Positions 1 to 12,271 of a stretch of 64,000 bases of DNA are shown here, in pieces. The translations under genes were made by a program, and so were the position numbers. Origin of the DNA: Anodontia alba (taxonomy: Eukaryota; Mollusca; Bivalvia; Lucinida; Lucinidae); contig OZ024830.1 in the NCBI GenBank assembly GCA_964016985.1, positions 18,556,191-18,620,190 on the forward strand, in the 5' to 3' direction. Numbering within the stretch: position 1 is the first letter of the stretch; each line of letters starts with the position of its first letter. The notes under the pieces are model-generated. The model had not been told where the DNA came from. It saw nothing but the letters and a program-made list of their open reading frames with translations, and did not search any database.

Positions 1-900
1 ATAGTGGTTATATATGAATATATGTTGAGCCTGGAACACACTAGTAATCCGACACAAAGTCTACGAAACTACTGCCCGGTGGAATTTCGTTAGAATGACC
101 TGGCACTACTCTACGAAGTGCCTCCCGATGAAATTTTCGTTAGAGCCGGAATTTAAACGCTGTATAGCGAATTAAAGAGATAAAACATCATTTGAATGAC
201 CTGGCACTAGTCTACGAACTGCTGCCCGGTAAGAATTTTGTTATAGTCGGAAGTTTAACTCTTTCTAGCGGATAAAAGAGATAAAACATAAGTTAACTTA
301 AAATATTAATGGAATTACACACCTATAATAAGTCAATGGAATATTAAAAATTCTAGTCTGATTTGGGAAAGACTGTACAGAATTTTTTGTATAAAAAGTT
401 ATTATGTATTTCACTTAATAACCTATATCCATTGACTTAAACGTGAATGGAGCTCTATGAACGATAATAGATTGTTCGGGAATTAGTAATCATTATTTTG
501 ACACTAGTTACCCGACACAATGACCGGACACTAATATTCGTAACTGTTGCCCGGTAAAGTTACGAGAAATTTGACAAATTGATCGGATAGTAGTATTCGT
601 AACTCTAGTCCGATGAAAAAGGGAGATTATATATGAAAACTGAGCGGGCACAAGTATTCGAAACTTTTTCCCGAAGATAATTAATTACAAGGCAAAAATT
701 GACCAGACACTTTCTGCAAAAGTTTGCCTGGTGAAAAATCAGAAATAATATAATAATATGACCGGGTATAAGTATCAGAAATATTACTGATACTTTGCCC
801 AGTGAAAAATTTTTTTAATAATTAGACATAATGACCGGAAGTTAGTATACGTGACTATTTTGTCCGGTGAAATATGTCAGAAACTAAGTCTTTCCAGAAA
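1..900. repeat. Degenerate satellite of hairpin-forming units
   Basis: Two units of about 100 bases (near 92 and 193) begin GACCTGGCACT. From about 510 to 880, units of about 60-70 bases repeat a pattern of GACCGGACAC, TATTCGTAACT and GCCCGGTGAAA. Each unit has complementary ends (ACCGG / CCGGT), so each could fold into a small hairpin. Units are strongly diverged. No gene is seen. Confidence 0.65.
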
Positions 901-913
901 ATAATTAAATTAT

Positions 914-1124
914 TGACTGGAGACTAGTTGACTGGTGACTGGTGACTGGTGACTGGGTGACTGGTGACTGGGTGACTGGTGACTGGTGACTGGTGCCTGG
1001 TTGACTGGCACCTGGATGACTGGTGACTGGTGCCTGGTTGACTGGCACCTGATTGACTGGTGACTGGTGAAGCTGATTGACTGGAGCCTGGGTGACTGGT
1101 GACTGGATGACTGGTGACTGGTGG
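914..1124. repeat. TGACTGG minisatellite
   Basis: Roughly 28 head-to-tail copies of a 7-8 base unit TGACTGG(G/T), with interspersed TGCCTGG and CACCTGG variants, follow directly on the satellite of which the unit may be a derivative. Confidence 0.9.
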
Positions 1125-1979
1125 ACTTAGACTTTATAGGATACTAAGTACCCAAAGATGCCACCTTGATGGGTCTTACCCCGGCAGTATAGCCATATGG
1201 GGTGGGGCTCCCATCAGTAAAGAATTGTCTTATAACCCATCAAGGGTTGACAAGTTCTTTACAATCAGCTTCTCCACCATGAGAATCTTTAGCCAACTGA
1301 AGATCTCTGCAAACAAAAGTCCAGGAAAAAAACATATCGTAATTGCTGAATAACCTGGAACGAAAAGAACAAAAATATTCTGCATATATAAACACGACTA
1401 TCGAACCGATCGAGCACGAGCGTTGTGCCGAAAAGCGAGAGTCGCCAAAACGCATGTGGAAAAAGACCAGTCAAAAATACATGAAATCGAAAATTGAAAA
1501 TTTTAAATAATAACACAGAAAGTGAAAGGAGTGATAAATAAACAAAAGAAACACAAGGATACATAAATTTATCCGTGAGGAAAGAAATAATCCAAATTTC
1601 TATCACAGGTAAATAATCCTTGTTGAATTTCTTTGTCCACAGAAAAGAAACTGACACGTGGTCAATTGAGCGGGAAGAGTTACGTCACACAGGTAACTGC
1701 CTAAGGGACCTTCTGGTTTAAGACTTTAATTAACGACTGAAAGGTCGTTTTTTCTGTGGAAGGTGTGAAAACAGAATAGAATAGCACATTATCTATAGGT
1801 TAATGTATTATGAAGTTAAAATAACGTCCCAGACACATGACGTGTTATTTCACTGAAACGCATGCCGACCAGTTCCGATTCATAGCTCTACTTTCTCTGA
1901 GCACCAAGAGTCCTGTGAATTCAGGGCTGCATTAGATGTGCAAGTTACTCGCGAGTGTTTTGTCCTGGACCCCAGCTTT
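1125..1979. other. No recognised gene or repeat
   Basis: Short open frames occur on both strands but show no domain, codon pattern or splice logic. Single-copy-looking AT-rich sequence; the last 180 bases resemble the SINE-body remnant found in the flanking units. Confidence 0.5.
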
Positions 1980-2967
1980 TCAGAGAAAATAAGTATTGAC
2001 AGTCCATATGAATTGTCTTTCAAGCACACAACTTTATATGAAATGTGAAGTTATTTTCTCTGAAAATAATAATAATAATAATAATTATGAAATGGAATAT
2101 CGTCTGTTACAACTTTACTCAGCGCTTTAAGGGTTAAAACCGGTCAACTGTTAAAGCATGGGTTTTGTCGCATAATTGTTGCCTATACGATGAATAACTC
2201 GTGCTAGCACGAGCTATATTATGTAACATTCTACCTGTTACATAGGCTCGTGCATTGCGTGACAAGAAAAGGACAAGCGCAAGCGCTGGTATAACATATT
2301 AGAGCCATCGGACAGATTGCAAACTGATAATATTGAAAGTTCGATTGCTTAGTTGTTGTTTTTTTGTTGTTGTTGTTTCTTTGTTGTTGTTGTTGTTTTT
2401 TTTTTGTTTTTTTTTAATATCTCTTTCAAAAATCTTTCAATCATATCGCGACGAAGACTGGATGCGACAGTGGTCTCAGTGCTTACTTTTAGAGTGCTGC
2501 CTTGTTGAAATATCACACCCCAGACACATGACGTGATATTTCACTGAAACGCATGCCGACCAGTTCCGATTCGTAGCTCTAGTTTCTCAATGCTGAGCTC
2601 CAAGAGTCCTGTGAATTAAAAGCTGCATTAGATGTGTAAGTTAATCGCGAGTGTTTTGTCCTTGAACCCTGCTCCTGTTGGCGCTCGTTATCCGGATTAG
2701 TGCCCATTATTTTTTAAATGAAAGTCCGGAAACTCTGAAGCTTGGTAAATATCAAACATGCCAAAAACTTTAAGAAGGGAAATATTGATTATTTGTAGAA
2801 AATAAAAGTTAAAAACAATCAGTTTCATAACTAGAGATCTCTTCATTTCAAATACAGATATCTCTATCACAGTTATATATATCTGTACTTTCTATTAATG
2901 CAGATATCTGTTTTGTCCCCCGCCTTTTCGAAGAAAAGCGAAGGGACACTGTTTTTGGCTTTCCGTG

Positions 2968-3036
2968 GTGCGTGGCGCGTGGTGCGTGGTGTGTGGCGCG
3001 TGGCACGTGGTGCGTGGCGCGTGGTGCGTGGTTCCG
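2968..3036. repeat. GTGGCGCGTG minisatellite
   Basis: Short GC-rich tandem array of 7-10 base units in the left part of the TIR element. Both strands are open, giving mirror-image Arg/Thr- and Trp/Val-rich peptides that are not genes. Confidence 0.85.
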
Positions 3037-3060
3037 AATTTTTAGTAGGTAACTTAATTG

Positions 3061-4120
3061 TCCCCTTAACTCCTCCCACAGTTTTTGTCCGATCCTTTTG
3101 AAACTTTACAGGTGCCATAAGGATGGTCTGAAGATATACATGTGGTTTTTTCAGAATCCTGAAATTATTTTTATCACTTTTTCACATTTTGAACTTAGAC
3201 ATTTTTTGAGTTCTAATATTACAGAAGTGTATAGGGAGCAGGTACCTTGTCCCCTTAACTCCTCCCACAGTTTTTGGCCGATGCTTTTGAAACTTTACAT
3301 GGGCTTTAAGGCTGGCCTGAAGATATGCATGTGTATTTTTTCGGAATCCTGAAATAAATTTTTATCACTTTTCCGCATTTTTAACTTAGACATTTTTTGA
3401 AATCCAATACTACAGAAGCATATAGGGAGTAGGTACCTTGTCCCCGTAACTCCTACCACAGTTTTTGTCCGATCCTTTGGAAACTTTACAGGTGCTTTAA
3501 GGATGGTCTGAAGATATGCATGTGTTTTTATCGGATCCTGAAATTATTTTTTATCACTTTTTACACATTTTGAACTTAGACATTTTTTTAGTTCTAATAT
3601 TACAGAAGTCTATAGGGAGCAGGTACCTTGTCCCCATAACTCCTCCCACAGTTTTTTGGCCGATCCTTTTGAAACTTTACATGGGCTTTAAGGATGGCCT
3701 GAAGATATGCATGTGGATTTTTCAGAATCCTGAAATATTTTTTTTTATCACTTTTTCCGCATTTTGAACTTAGACATTTTTTGAGTTCTAATATTACAGA
3801 AGTGTATAGGGAGTAGGTACCTTGTCCCCTTAACTCCTCCCATAATTTTTGGCTGATCCTTTTGAAACTTTATATGGGCTTTGAGGATGGCCTGAAGATA
3901 TGCATGTGGTTTTGTCAGAATCCTGAAATAATTTTTTATTACTTTCTCCGCATTTTTAACTTATACATTTTTTGAGTTCTAATACTACAGAAGCGTATAG
4001 GGAGTAGGTATCTTGTCCCCGTAACTCCTTTTGAAACTTTACAGGTGTTTTAAGGATGGTCTGAAGATATGCATGTGTTTTTTTTTCAGAATCCTGAACT
4101 TATTTTTTATCACTGGTTTC
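3061..4120. repeat. 190-base tandem array (about six units)
   Basis: Units starting TCCCCTTAACTCCTCCCACA begin at about 3,061, 3,250, 3,441, 3,631, 3,824 and 4,015, a regular step of 189-193 bases. The last is shortened. It forms the interior of the TIR element. Confidence 0.92.
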
Positions 4121-4232
4121 CTGCTTCAATACTTAGGTCGGTGATACAGGACCAATGGTCCTCTGTTTAACTTACCCATTTTTAACACCTCCAATAAAAA
4201 TAAGGCGGGGGACATAAATTCCCCATGGAATT

Positions 4233-4612
4233 TGCTTGTTGAAATACAGATGTCTCCATTTGAATGGCAGATATCTTTATTCAAATGATTATTGTAGATA
4301 TTTTTATTTCAGTTAGAGACATCAGTATTTTAAATACAGATATCCGATTTCCAAAAAATACAGATATCTAATCTAAATAGAAATATCTGCATTTGAAATG
4401 CAAATATCTGTAATTAAAATGCAGATATCTGTGATTCAAATTTAGATATCGCTATTTTACAACCAAGCAGAATATCTGCATTTCAAATACAGATATTTGT
4501 ATTTGAAGTACAGATAGCTGTATTCAAATGAAGATATCTGTATTTAAATGCATATATCGCTATTTAAATGCTGATATCTGCATTTTAATGTAGATATCTG
4601 CGTTTAATGGGT
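4233..4612. repeat. ATATCTG minisatellite, copy in unit A
   Basis: Degenerate repeats of about 19-21 bases combine CAGATATCTG with TATTTGAAATG-like spacers. Because GATATC is palindromic, the array reads alike on both strands. Similar arrays lie at 7,118-7,660 and 13,595-14,062. Confidence 0.85.
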
Positions 4613-4964
4613 ATAAACCTAAACGGGCCACTATACGTACGGCCTGGAGCTAGATGTTATCATGCAAAATAAAATCACTAAAGTTGTAGATATCTGCGTT
4701 AAATGGGTATAAACCCAAACGGGCCTCCATACGTATGGCCTGGGGCTAGATGTTTTAAAGCAAAATGAAATCACAAAAATTGTCTCCCATTGTAACAACT
4801 GGCAGAAAACCTATCAGGTGTATCGAGTCTCCTTAAGGGGAATAGATACACTTCCAAGGGGGACAACTCTGTCAAAACTGCTTTTACTCCTTTCTGAAAA
4901 AGGAGCTATTCTAAGAGTAAAACAAAAACAACAATGCTCCGTTTAGTATGTGTGTGTGCTTGGG

Positions 4965-5165
4965 GGTTGGGGGGGGGGGGGTGGAGTTGGTGGTTGAATA
5001 TACAACTTTCAGAAGGAGATTGTGTACAAAGACGTAAACGGGGATTGGGGGAGGGGGGGGCGAGCAGGGTGAATATACAACTCTCAGAAGAAGATTGTGT
5101 ACAAAAACGTAAACAGTAAGTGACAAAACATGCCCCCCCCCCCCGCCCCCCCCCCCCCCTCCCCC
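4965..5165. repeat. Poly-G and poly-C tracts
   Basis: Runs of 7 to 13 G (4,969-5,061) are followed by C runs (5,131-5,165). Homologous patches occur at 7,913-7,941, 10,152-10,182, 11,638-11,660 and 13,318-13,342. They could form G-quadruplexes. Proline- or glycine-rich open frames here are artefacts. Confidence 0.85.
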
Positions 5166-7442
5166 TTTTAAAAAACGGCATACAAGTTTATCAGCTGAAT
5201 CAACTCCCCTTAATGCCTTTGATAAGCCGTTCACGCTCCAAATGTTTTCCCAGATTCATCACGCCATGAAATCAAAGCAACAAAAAGAAAATAAACGAGA
5301 AAAGGAAATTTTAGTGGGTTCAGTTTTTGCAACTTTTATGCTGTCTCCCTGAATGAAGTATAACATTCTGAATGAAGTATAACATTCTTACTATGTCTTC
5401 ATTTCTTGTTTATATAAACAATCAGAAAAAAAACCTCCCGACAATATATAAAATGACATTAACATATTCATGCATAGTGTTCCATAAAAGGGATATTGGC
5501 AAACAGTGTAGATCTAGATCAGATGCCGCAGAGCGATCAGGGTCACCATTGTTTGCATTAAATGCAGGAATTTTCGTAAAACATGGTAACAATAAAAACT
5601 AAGCAGACACCAATTATACTGGAAATAGACCGGGGCACTTATGTACCTGGGTTAGAAATTACAGGTAGAACGCAATTTTTTATGTGCTTAGCAAATGTGA
5701 CCTGTGATGACCTTGAGGTCAAGGCTACTGAAATCATTAGCAAGTAGTGTACGACGTAGACGGACGCTATGCACAGAACTTTGCTGTGTCAAATAAACTT
5801 TATTAATTTTTTGTTACTTCTGGCAACATTTTACTGCATAAATCTGTATGAACTTTTCCATCTATGAAGACAAAAACAGACTCTTTACGAGCCGTCTCAT
5901 TGGGATATTCACTGTCTGCCATTCTGTTCTTAATTTACAACTGTTACACTTTTGGCAGCAATGGAAGTGTTCAAATGCAGAGAGAGAAGAGTCTATTTAA
6001 AAAAAACTCAGGAATTAAAGGTTTACTGTGCTCGATAACCAAACTCTTCCGCATTTCCGATATTTTATGGGGAAATGTTCCGACTTACAAAGCTTGAGAT
6101 ACACGTTTGGCATCTCTGAGCTAAATAAATAATTCACTTAAGAGCACAATCGACAAATGGTCTAAGGGAAGTAACTGCATTGGCGTTAATCTTCGTGAAA
6201 GGTAACAGGTAGTGGATAATCATCATTTGGGTGTAATATGAGTTTCAGAGGGTAGGTTTCAGAGAAAATAAGTCTTGACAGTCCATATGAATTGTCTGTC
6301 AAGCACATGAAATGTCAAGTGTTATTTTCTCTGAAAATAATAATAATAATAATGAAAAGGAATATCGTCTGCTACAACTTTGCTCACCGTTTTAAGGGTT
6401 AAAACCGATCAACTGTTAAAGCACGGGTTTTGTCGCTTAACTGTCACCTAGACGATGAATAACGCGTGCAAGCACGAGCTATATTATGTAACACATTCTA
6501 CCTATATTAACAGGCCCGTGCATTACGTGTCATCTATAACTACAAGAAAAAAACAAAACCGCGCAAGTGCCTATGTAACATAAAAGAGCCATCGGACAGA
6601 TTGTAACCCGAAAATATTGAAAGGTCCATTGTTTATTCTTTTTATTTTTGTATCTCTTTCAAAAATCTTTCAGTCATATCGCGACGGTGACTGGATGCGA
6701 CAGTGGTCTCAGTGCTTACTTTTAGACTGCTGCCTTACTGAAATATCACGCCACATACACATGACGTGATATTTTACTGAAACGCATGCCGACCAGTTCC
6801 GATACATAGCTCTACTTTCTCAATGCTGAGCGCCTAGAGTCCTAAGAATTCAGGGCTGCAAAAGATGTCCCAGTTACTCGGGAGTGTTTTGTCCTGGACC
6901 CCTGCTCCTGTTGGTGTTCGTCATTCGGAGTAAAACGTTCGCTGTCACTGTGCGCTACTGAATATAGCCCCGGTCAACAAATTAGCGCCCATTTTTAATG
7001 AAAGTCCGGAAACTCTGAAGCTTGGTAAATATCAAGCATGTCAAAAACTTTTAGCAGGGATGCATTTACCATTTGTTGAAAATAAAAGTTAAAAACAATC
7101 AGGTTTATGACTAGAGATATCTTCATTTCAAATACAGATATCTCTGTTTCAGTTAAATATATCTGTACTTTCTTTTAATGTAGATATCTGTTTTTGAAAT
7201 ACGGATATCTCCATTTAAATTGCAGATATCGTTATTCAAATGATAATTATAGATATTTGTATTTCAGTTAGAGATATCAGTATTTCAAATACAGATATCC
7301 GAGTTTCCAAAAAAAATACAGATATCTAATCTAAATAGAAATCTCTGCATTTGAAGTGCAAATATCTTTATATAAAAATAATGAAATGTGTAATTCAAAT
7401 TTATTTTACAGCTAAATAGAGATATCTGTATATCTTGTAATT

Positions 7443-7528
7443 ACATCTTGGTGTAATTACGAGAAACGTTAACGGGAAACCTAATATTTAAGGTAAGTTA
7501 CATAATGCGCTCAAAGGCAAGAGGGTTC
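7443..7528 (+). repeat. 86-base fragment of the spacer reverse-transcriptase pseudogene
   Basis: These 86 bases, starting ACATCTTGGTGTAATTACGA, are identical to 10,496-10,581 in the palindrome spacer. They replace about 20 bases of the ATATCTG array; the right arm lacks them. Confidence 0.9.
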
Positions 7529-8012
7529 GTATTTGAAGTACGAATACAGATATATGTAATTGAAGGATAGATATCTGTATTCAAATGTAGATATCAGTAT
7601 TTAAATGCAGATCTCTATTTTAATATAGATATCTGCATTTTAATGTAGATATCTGCGTTAAATGGTATAAACCCAAACGGGCCACCATACGTATGGCCTG
7701 GGGCTAGATGTTTTAAAGCAAAATGAAATCAAAAAAATTGTCTCCCATTGTAACAACTGGCAGAAAACCTATCAGGTGTATCGAGGCTCCTTAAAGGGAA
7801 TAGATACACTTTCAAGGGGGACAACTCCGTCAAAATTGCTTTTACTCCTTTCTGAAGAAGGAGCTATTCTAAGAGTAAACAAAAAACAAAAGCAATGCTC
7901 CATTTAGTGTGTGCGCTGGGGGTGGGGGTGGGGGCTGGGGGTGAATATACAACTTTCAGAAGGAGATTGTGTACAAAGACGTAAACAGTAGGTGACAAAA
8001 CGTCTCCTTTTT

Positions 8013-8322
8013 GCCGGCCTCGGTGGCTCAGTTGGATGCGCCGTCCGACTGGAGACCAGGAGGTGGCGGGTTCAACCCCTACTGAGGTCGGCAACATTCT
8101 TTCGTGGAGATTGATCATGAAATATTTTCTACGGTCATTCTCTCCCTTCCGCTGATTCAAGAAGGGCAGTTGTCAGTTTCTGCCGAAAGAATGTGCACAA
8201 TACTGGTTAACCGCTTAGAGGACTAAGCCTGCCCAGTAAACGTGTGGTTAGGTAAACTGACCGCGCTCGACATGACTCCATTGGGTTGACCGGGCCGTAA
8301 AACCTCAACACAAACAAAAAAC
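8013..8322 (+). mobile_element. Full-length tRNA-derived SINE (type 1)
   Basis: The head GCCGGCCTCGGTGGCTCAGT carries a polymerase III A box, and GGGTTCAACCCC gives a B box. A body and an ACACAAACAAAAA tail follow. The flanks show a 13-base target duplication ACGTCTCCTTTTT (8,000-8,012 and 8,323-8,335). The right arm of the palindrome has one uninterrupted copy of that site near 13,255. The family may be one of the molluscan V-type SINEs; this was not checked. Confidence 0.93.
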
Positions 8323-10181
8323 ACGTCTCCTTTTTAAAAATTGCAGACAATTTTATCAGCTGAATCAACTCCCCTTAATGTCTTTGATAAGCCGTTCACG
8401 CTCCAAATGTTTTCGCAGATTCATCACGCCATGAAAGCAAAGAAACGAAAAGAAATTAAATGAGAAAAGGCAATTGTAGTGGTTTCAATTTTTGCAACTT
8501 TTATGCATAGTGTCCATTAAAAGGGATATTGGCAAACGGTGTAGACCTAGATCAGACGTCGCAGAACGATCAGGGTCCCATTGTTTGCATTAAATGCAGG
8601 AATTTTCGTAAAACATGGTAACAATTAAAATAAGCAGGCACACATTATATTGGAAATGGACCGAGGCACTTACGTACATGGTTTAGGAATTACAGGTAGA
8701 ACGAAATTTTTAATGTGCTAAAGAAATATGACCTCTGACGACCTTGAGGTCAAGGCTACTGGAATCTTACGACCTATACGAACGCTATGCACAGAACTTT
8801 CTGTGTCAAGCCAGCTTTATTAGTTTTTGTTACCTCTGGCAACATTTTACTGCATAAATTTGTCTTAAAACTTCCATCTATGAAGACAAAAACAGACTCG
8901 TTACGAGCCGTTTAATGGGAATCTTTACTGTTTGCCATTCTGTTCTTAATTTACAACTGCAACCCTTTTGGCAGCAATGGAAGTGTCCAAATGCAGGGAT
9001 AGAAGAGTCTATTTCAGACACTAAGGATTGAACGATTTACTGTGCTTCCGCATTTCCGATATTGTATGGTGAAAAGTCCCGATTTACATAGCTTGAGATA
9101 CATGTATGACATCTCTGAGCAAAATAATTCACTTGTTCGAAATCGACAAATGGTCTAAGGGAAATAACTGCATTGTCTTTAATCTTCCTGACAGGTTGCA
9201 GGTAGTGGACAAATCTCATTTGGGTGTGATACATGTGTTTGAGAGGGTAGGTTTCAGAGAAAATAAGTCTTGGCAGTCAATATGAATCGTCTGTCAAGCA
9301 CACGCTTTGCATGAAATGTTCTGTGTTATTTTCTCTGAATAACATTAATAATAATAATAATGAAAAGGAATATCGTCTGCTACAACTTTGCTCAGCGCTT
9401 TAAGGGTTAAAATCGTTCAACTGTTACAGCACGAGTTTTGTCGCTTAACTGTCGCCTATACAATGAATAACTCGAGCTAGCACGAGCTATATTATATAAC
9501 ACATACTACCTGTATTAACAGGCCCGTGCATTACGTGTCATCTATTAGTACAAGAAAAGGACCCGCGCAAGCGCGGGTATAACATTAAAAGCCATCGGAC
9601 AGATTGCAACCTGAAAATATTGAAAGGTCGATAGTTTAATTATTTTATTCGGATTTAAAGTCTCTTTCAAAAGTCTTTTAATCATATCGCAAGGGTGATG
9701 GATGCGACAGTGGTCTCAGTGCTTACTTTTAGACTGCTGCCTTGCTGAAATGTCACGCCCCAGATACATGAAGTGGTATTTCACTGAAACGCATGCCGGC
9801 CAGTTCCGATTCATAGCTCTACTTTCTCAATGCTGAGCGCCAAGCGAAAAAGCAGCTAGTACCATTTTTAGACTCGACATTAGATTGAACCACCTCTCCT
9901 CCCCTCGCACCCACAAAACCGGATGCAAAGCAGAGGCTCTTGAAACTGAGTCACTGCACCGCTAGGTTAAAAGGTCAATGACCTGCTAATTTCGAACGGC
10001 TTTATACCCCTCCACACGGTAGTCCGTCTGTCAGTCTGTGGTACGTTCGTCCATCTATCGTACGTCCGTCCGTATTTCGTTTCCAGAAGATAACTTGAGT
10101 GAATATGAATGATTTCACCAAAGCGGGTGTGTAATTGGTACTGTAGATATCTGGGGGTGGGGGGGGGGGGAGGGGGCGGGG

Positions 10182-10800
10182 GTGTTAGACACTAGCCATT
10201 ACAAGAGATACAATAACCCACTATTACTACATCTAGAACAGAGATATATTGGGGCAAAAATCGGATCAATCAGTATTCCCCATGTTACTGTTGTAGATAA
10301 TGTAGCCATATTGTTCTTGTCACAGTCGGAAGCCCAGGCAATGGTGTGGGATGTAGAAGCCAATGCAGGGAGGGAAAGATTCTTCGTAAACCCCTCAAAG
10401 AGCCATACTTTAAAATATTCCTCAAACAGGACGTAGGAAAATCCAGAGGATATTTTCATGTATAATGACAAGACAGAGAATAGTAAGGGTGCTACACATC
10501 TTGGTGTAATTACGAGAAACGTTAACGGGAAACCTAATATTTAAGGTAAGTTACATAATGCGCTCAAAGGCAAGAGGGTTCATTATTCCACTCGAAGAGG
10601 ATGCAGACGTTTTTGTCACTTCAGCATTTCAACAGCTGTGTATGTAATGAACGTTTACTCCAGTACATTCATCCATGCATTCTGCCTGGGTTGTTGAATA
10701 TCGACACTCAATGGACTGGAGTGCCGTTTCTGGCAGAAACTATTATGTCACTATACACTATCTCGAGATCGAATCGAACTCGCTTTTCGCTGCAATAGGG
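10182..10800 (+). pseudogene. Non-LTR retrotransposon reverse-transcriptase fragment
   Basis: A frame from 10,182 encodes HLEQRYIGAKIGSISIPHVT, then VVDNVAIL where an active enzyme has the A-D-D box, then QAMVWDVE and FFVNPSKS. After a stop, the same frame gives THLGVITRNVNGKPNI and another stop. This is the palm and thumb region typical of LINE reverse transcriptases of molluscs. The catalytic box is damaged and several stops follow, so it is dead. The LINE clade cannot be fixed by eye. It lies in the palindrome spacer and is not duplicated in the right arm. Confidence 0.8.
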
Positions 10801-11394
10801 ATTTACAATAATAACAATTATCCGAAACTGCTCAATTACAAGTTAATGCGGTCATAGTTTAAAAACAAACAAAAAACCAAAAACAAAAAAAAAAAAAAAA
10901 AAAAAACGATGACCAATTTTCGGACAAACACTACACAAACATGGCCGTCTCTAGTATATTTCAGTCTATTGTGGCAGGACAAGATTGCACTTTTTTTTTT
11001 TTTTTTCGCGAGAAATTGCAAAATGCCCGTCTTTGCTAGCTTCTTTTTAGGCTGTTGCATTTCTTATGTACCAATTACATGTATGCTTAAAGTAGTGTTG
11101 ATGCCGACGCTAACTCCGAAATAGAACGTTTGTTGATAATGATGAACATCAAAATTAAGGAGTGTTGATAAGTTAACGTTAGAGAATTACATAAACTAGT
11201 TGATGGCCCTTAACCAGTGGTTATGGGTGCTTAAAATGACCATATGACTTTGGTCCTGAAGGGCGGCCAGACATTTTGTTAGTTTTATTATGCGCTGGCT
11301 AATATGAAAACGTGAAAAGATCATACCCCAAATCTCTCCTGTGGTGGGCAGATTCCTACAAAATTGACGACATTTGCCAATTTGCAAGCCATTA
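10801..11394. other. Rest of palindrome spacer
   Basis: Contains A- and T-homopolymers (10,887-10,906; 10,991-11,006) and no recognisable gene. Confidence 0.5.
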
Positions 11395-12227
11395 TCAGAT
11401 ATCTGGAGTATCAATTACACACCCGCTTTGGTGAAAATCCATTCATATTCACTCAAGGTATCTTCTGGAAACGAAATACGGACACGCGTACGACAGATGA
11501 ACGAACGTACCAGACTGACAGACGGACTACCGTGTGGCGGGGTATAAAGCCGTTCGAAATTAGCAGGTCATTGACCTTTTAACCTAGCGGTGCAGTGACT
11601 CAGTTTCAAAAGCCTCTACTTTGCATCCGGTTTTGTGGGAGGGGGGGGGGAGCGGGGCGACAGGGTGCGGGGGAAGGAGAGGTGGTTCAATCTAATGTCG
11701 AATCATACCAAAGACGTTAAAAATGGTACTAGCTGCTCTATCGCTTGGCGCTCAGCATTGAGAAAGTAGAGCTATGAATCGGAACTGGTCGGCATGCGTT
11801 TCAATGAAATATCACGTCATGTGTCTGGGGCGTGATATTTCAGCAAGGCAGCAGTCTAAAAGTAAGCATTGAAATCACTGTCGCATCCAGTCACCGTCGC
11901 GATATGATTAAAAAACATTTGAAAGAGACTTTAAATCCGAATAAAATAAAAAAAAATAATTAAAATATCGACCTTTCATTTTCAGGTTGCAATCTGTCCG
12001 ATGTTTTTTTTAAATGTTATACCCGCGCAAGCCTTTTCTTGTACTTATAGATGACACGTAATGCACGGGCCTGTTAATACAGGTAGTATGTGGTATATAA
12101 TATAGCTCGTGCTAGCTCGAGTTATTCATTGTATAGGCGACAGTTAAGCGACAAAACTCGTGCTGTAACAGTTGAACGGTTTTAACCTTAAAGCGCTGAG
12201 CAAAGTTGTAGCAGACGATATTCCTTT

Positions 12228-12271
<44 letters not shown>

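Larger units (their letters stand above)
2915..4213. mobile_element. Non-autonomous TIR element with tandem-repeat interior
   Basis: The ends are an exact 12-base inverted repeat, GTCCCCCGCCTT and its complement. Inside are a GTGGCGCGTG-type minisatellite (2,968-3,036) and about six tandem units of 190 bases. Units B and the inverted copies have an uninterrupted ATATCTG array at this place, so this is an insertion into unit A. No coding capacity; apparent frames on both strands come from the tandem repeats. Confidence 0.75.
1980..6249 (+). repeat. Composite repeat unit A
   Basis: This is the first copy of a composite block that recurs at 6,250-9,249 and, inverted, at about 12,360-14,930. Order: a foldback starting TCAGAGAAAATAAG; a reverse SINE-body remnant; a segment with AAAGTCCGGAAACTCTGAAG; an array of ATATCTG-type units; a segment beginning near TGGCCTGG.GCTAGATGT; a G/C-homopolymer patch; then AT-rich sequence ending before the next TCAGAGAAAATAAG. 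Unit A is longer than unit B because a TIR element (2,915-4,213) is inserted in its ATATCTG array. Confidence 0.8.
6250..9249 (+). repeat. Composite repeat unit B
   Basis: Direct copy of unit A without the TIR insertion. It carries its own later insertions: an 86-base piece of a reverse-transcriptase pseudogene at 7,443-7,528 and a full SINE at 8,013-8,322. A third, partial copy follows from 9,250 to about 9,850. Confidence 0.85.
5862..10158. repeat. Left arm of giant imperfect palindrome
   Basis: Read backwards, this arm matches 11,395-15,333 through the end of unit A, all of unit B, the partial third unit and a unique stretch (9,850-10,158). The arm is about 360 bases longer than its partner, accounted for mainly by the SINE insertion. 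The spacer is about 1.24 kb. Confidence 0.88.

Noticed and set aside
2873..3118. Overlapping frames on both strands with Arg-Thr-Thr-Arg or Trp-Arg-Val repeats
   Set aside because: A short GC-rich minisatellite leaves both strands open. Not coding.
4906..5234. Proline/glycine-rich frames of 90-107 codons
   Set aside because: They translate poly-G and poly-C tracts and repeat DNA.
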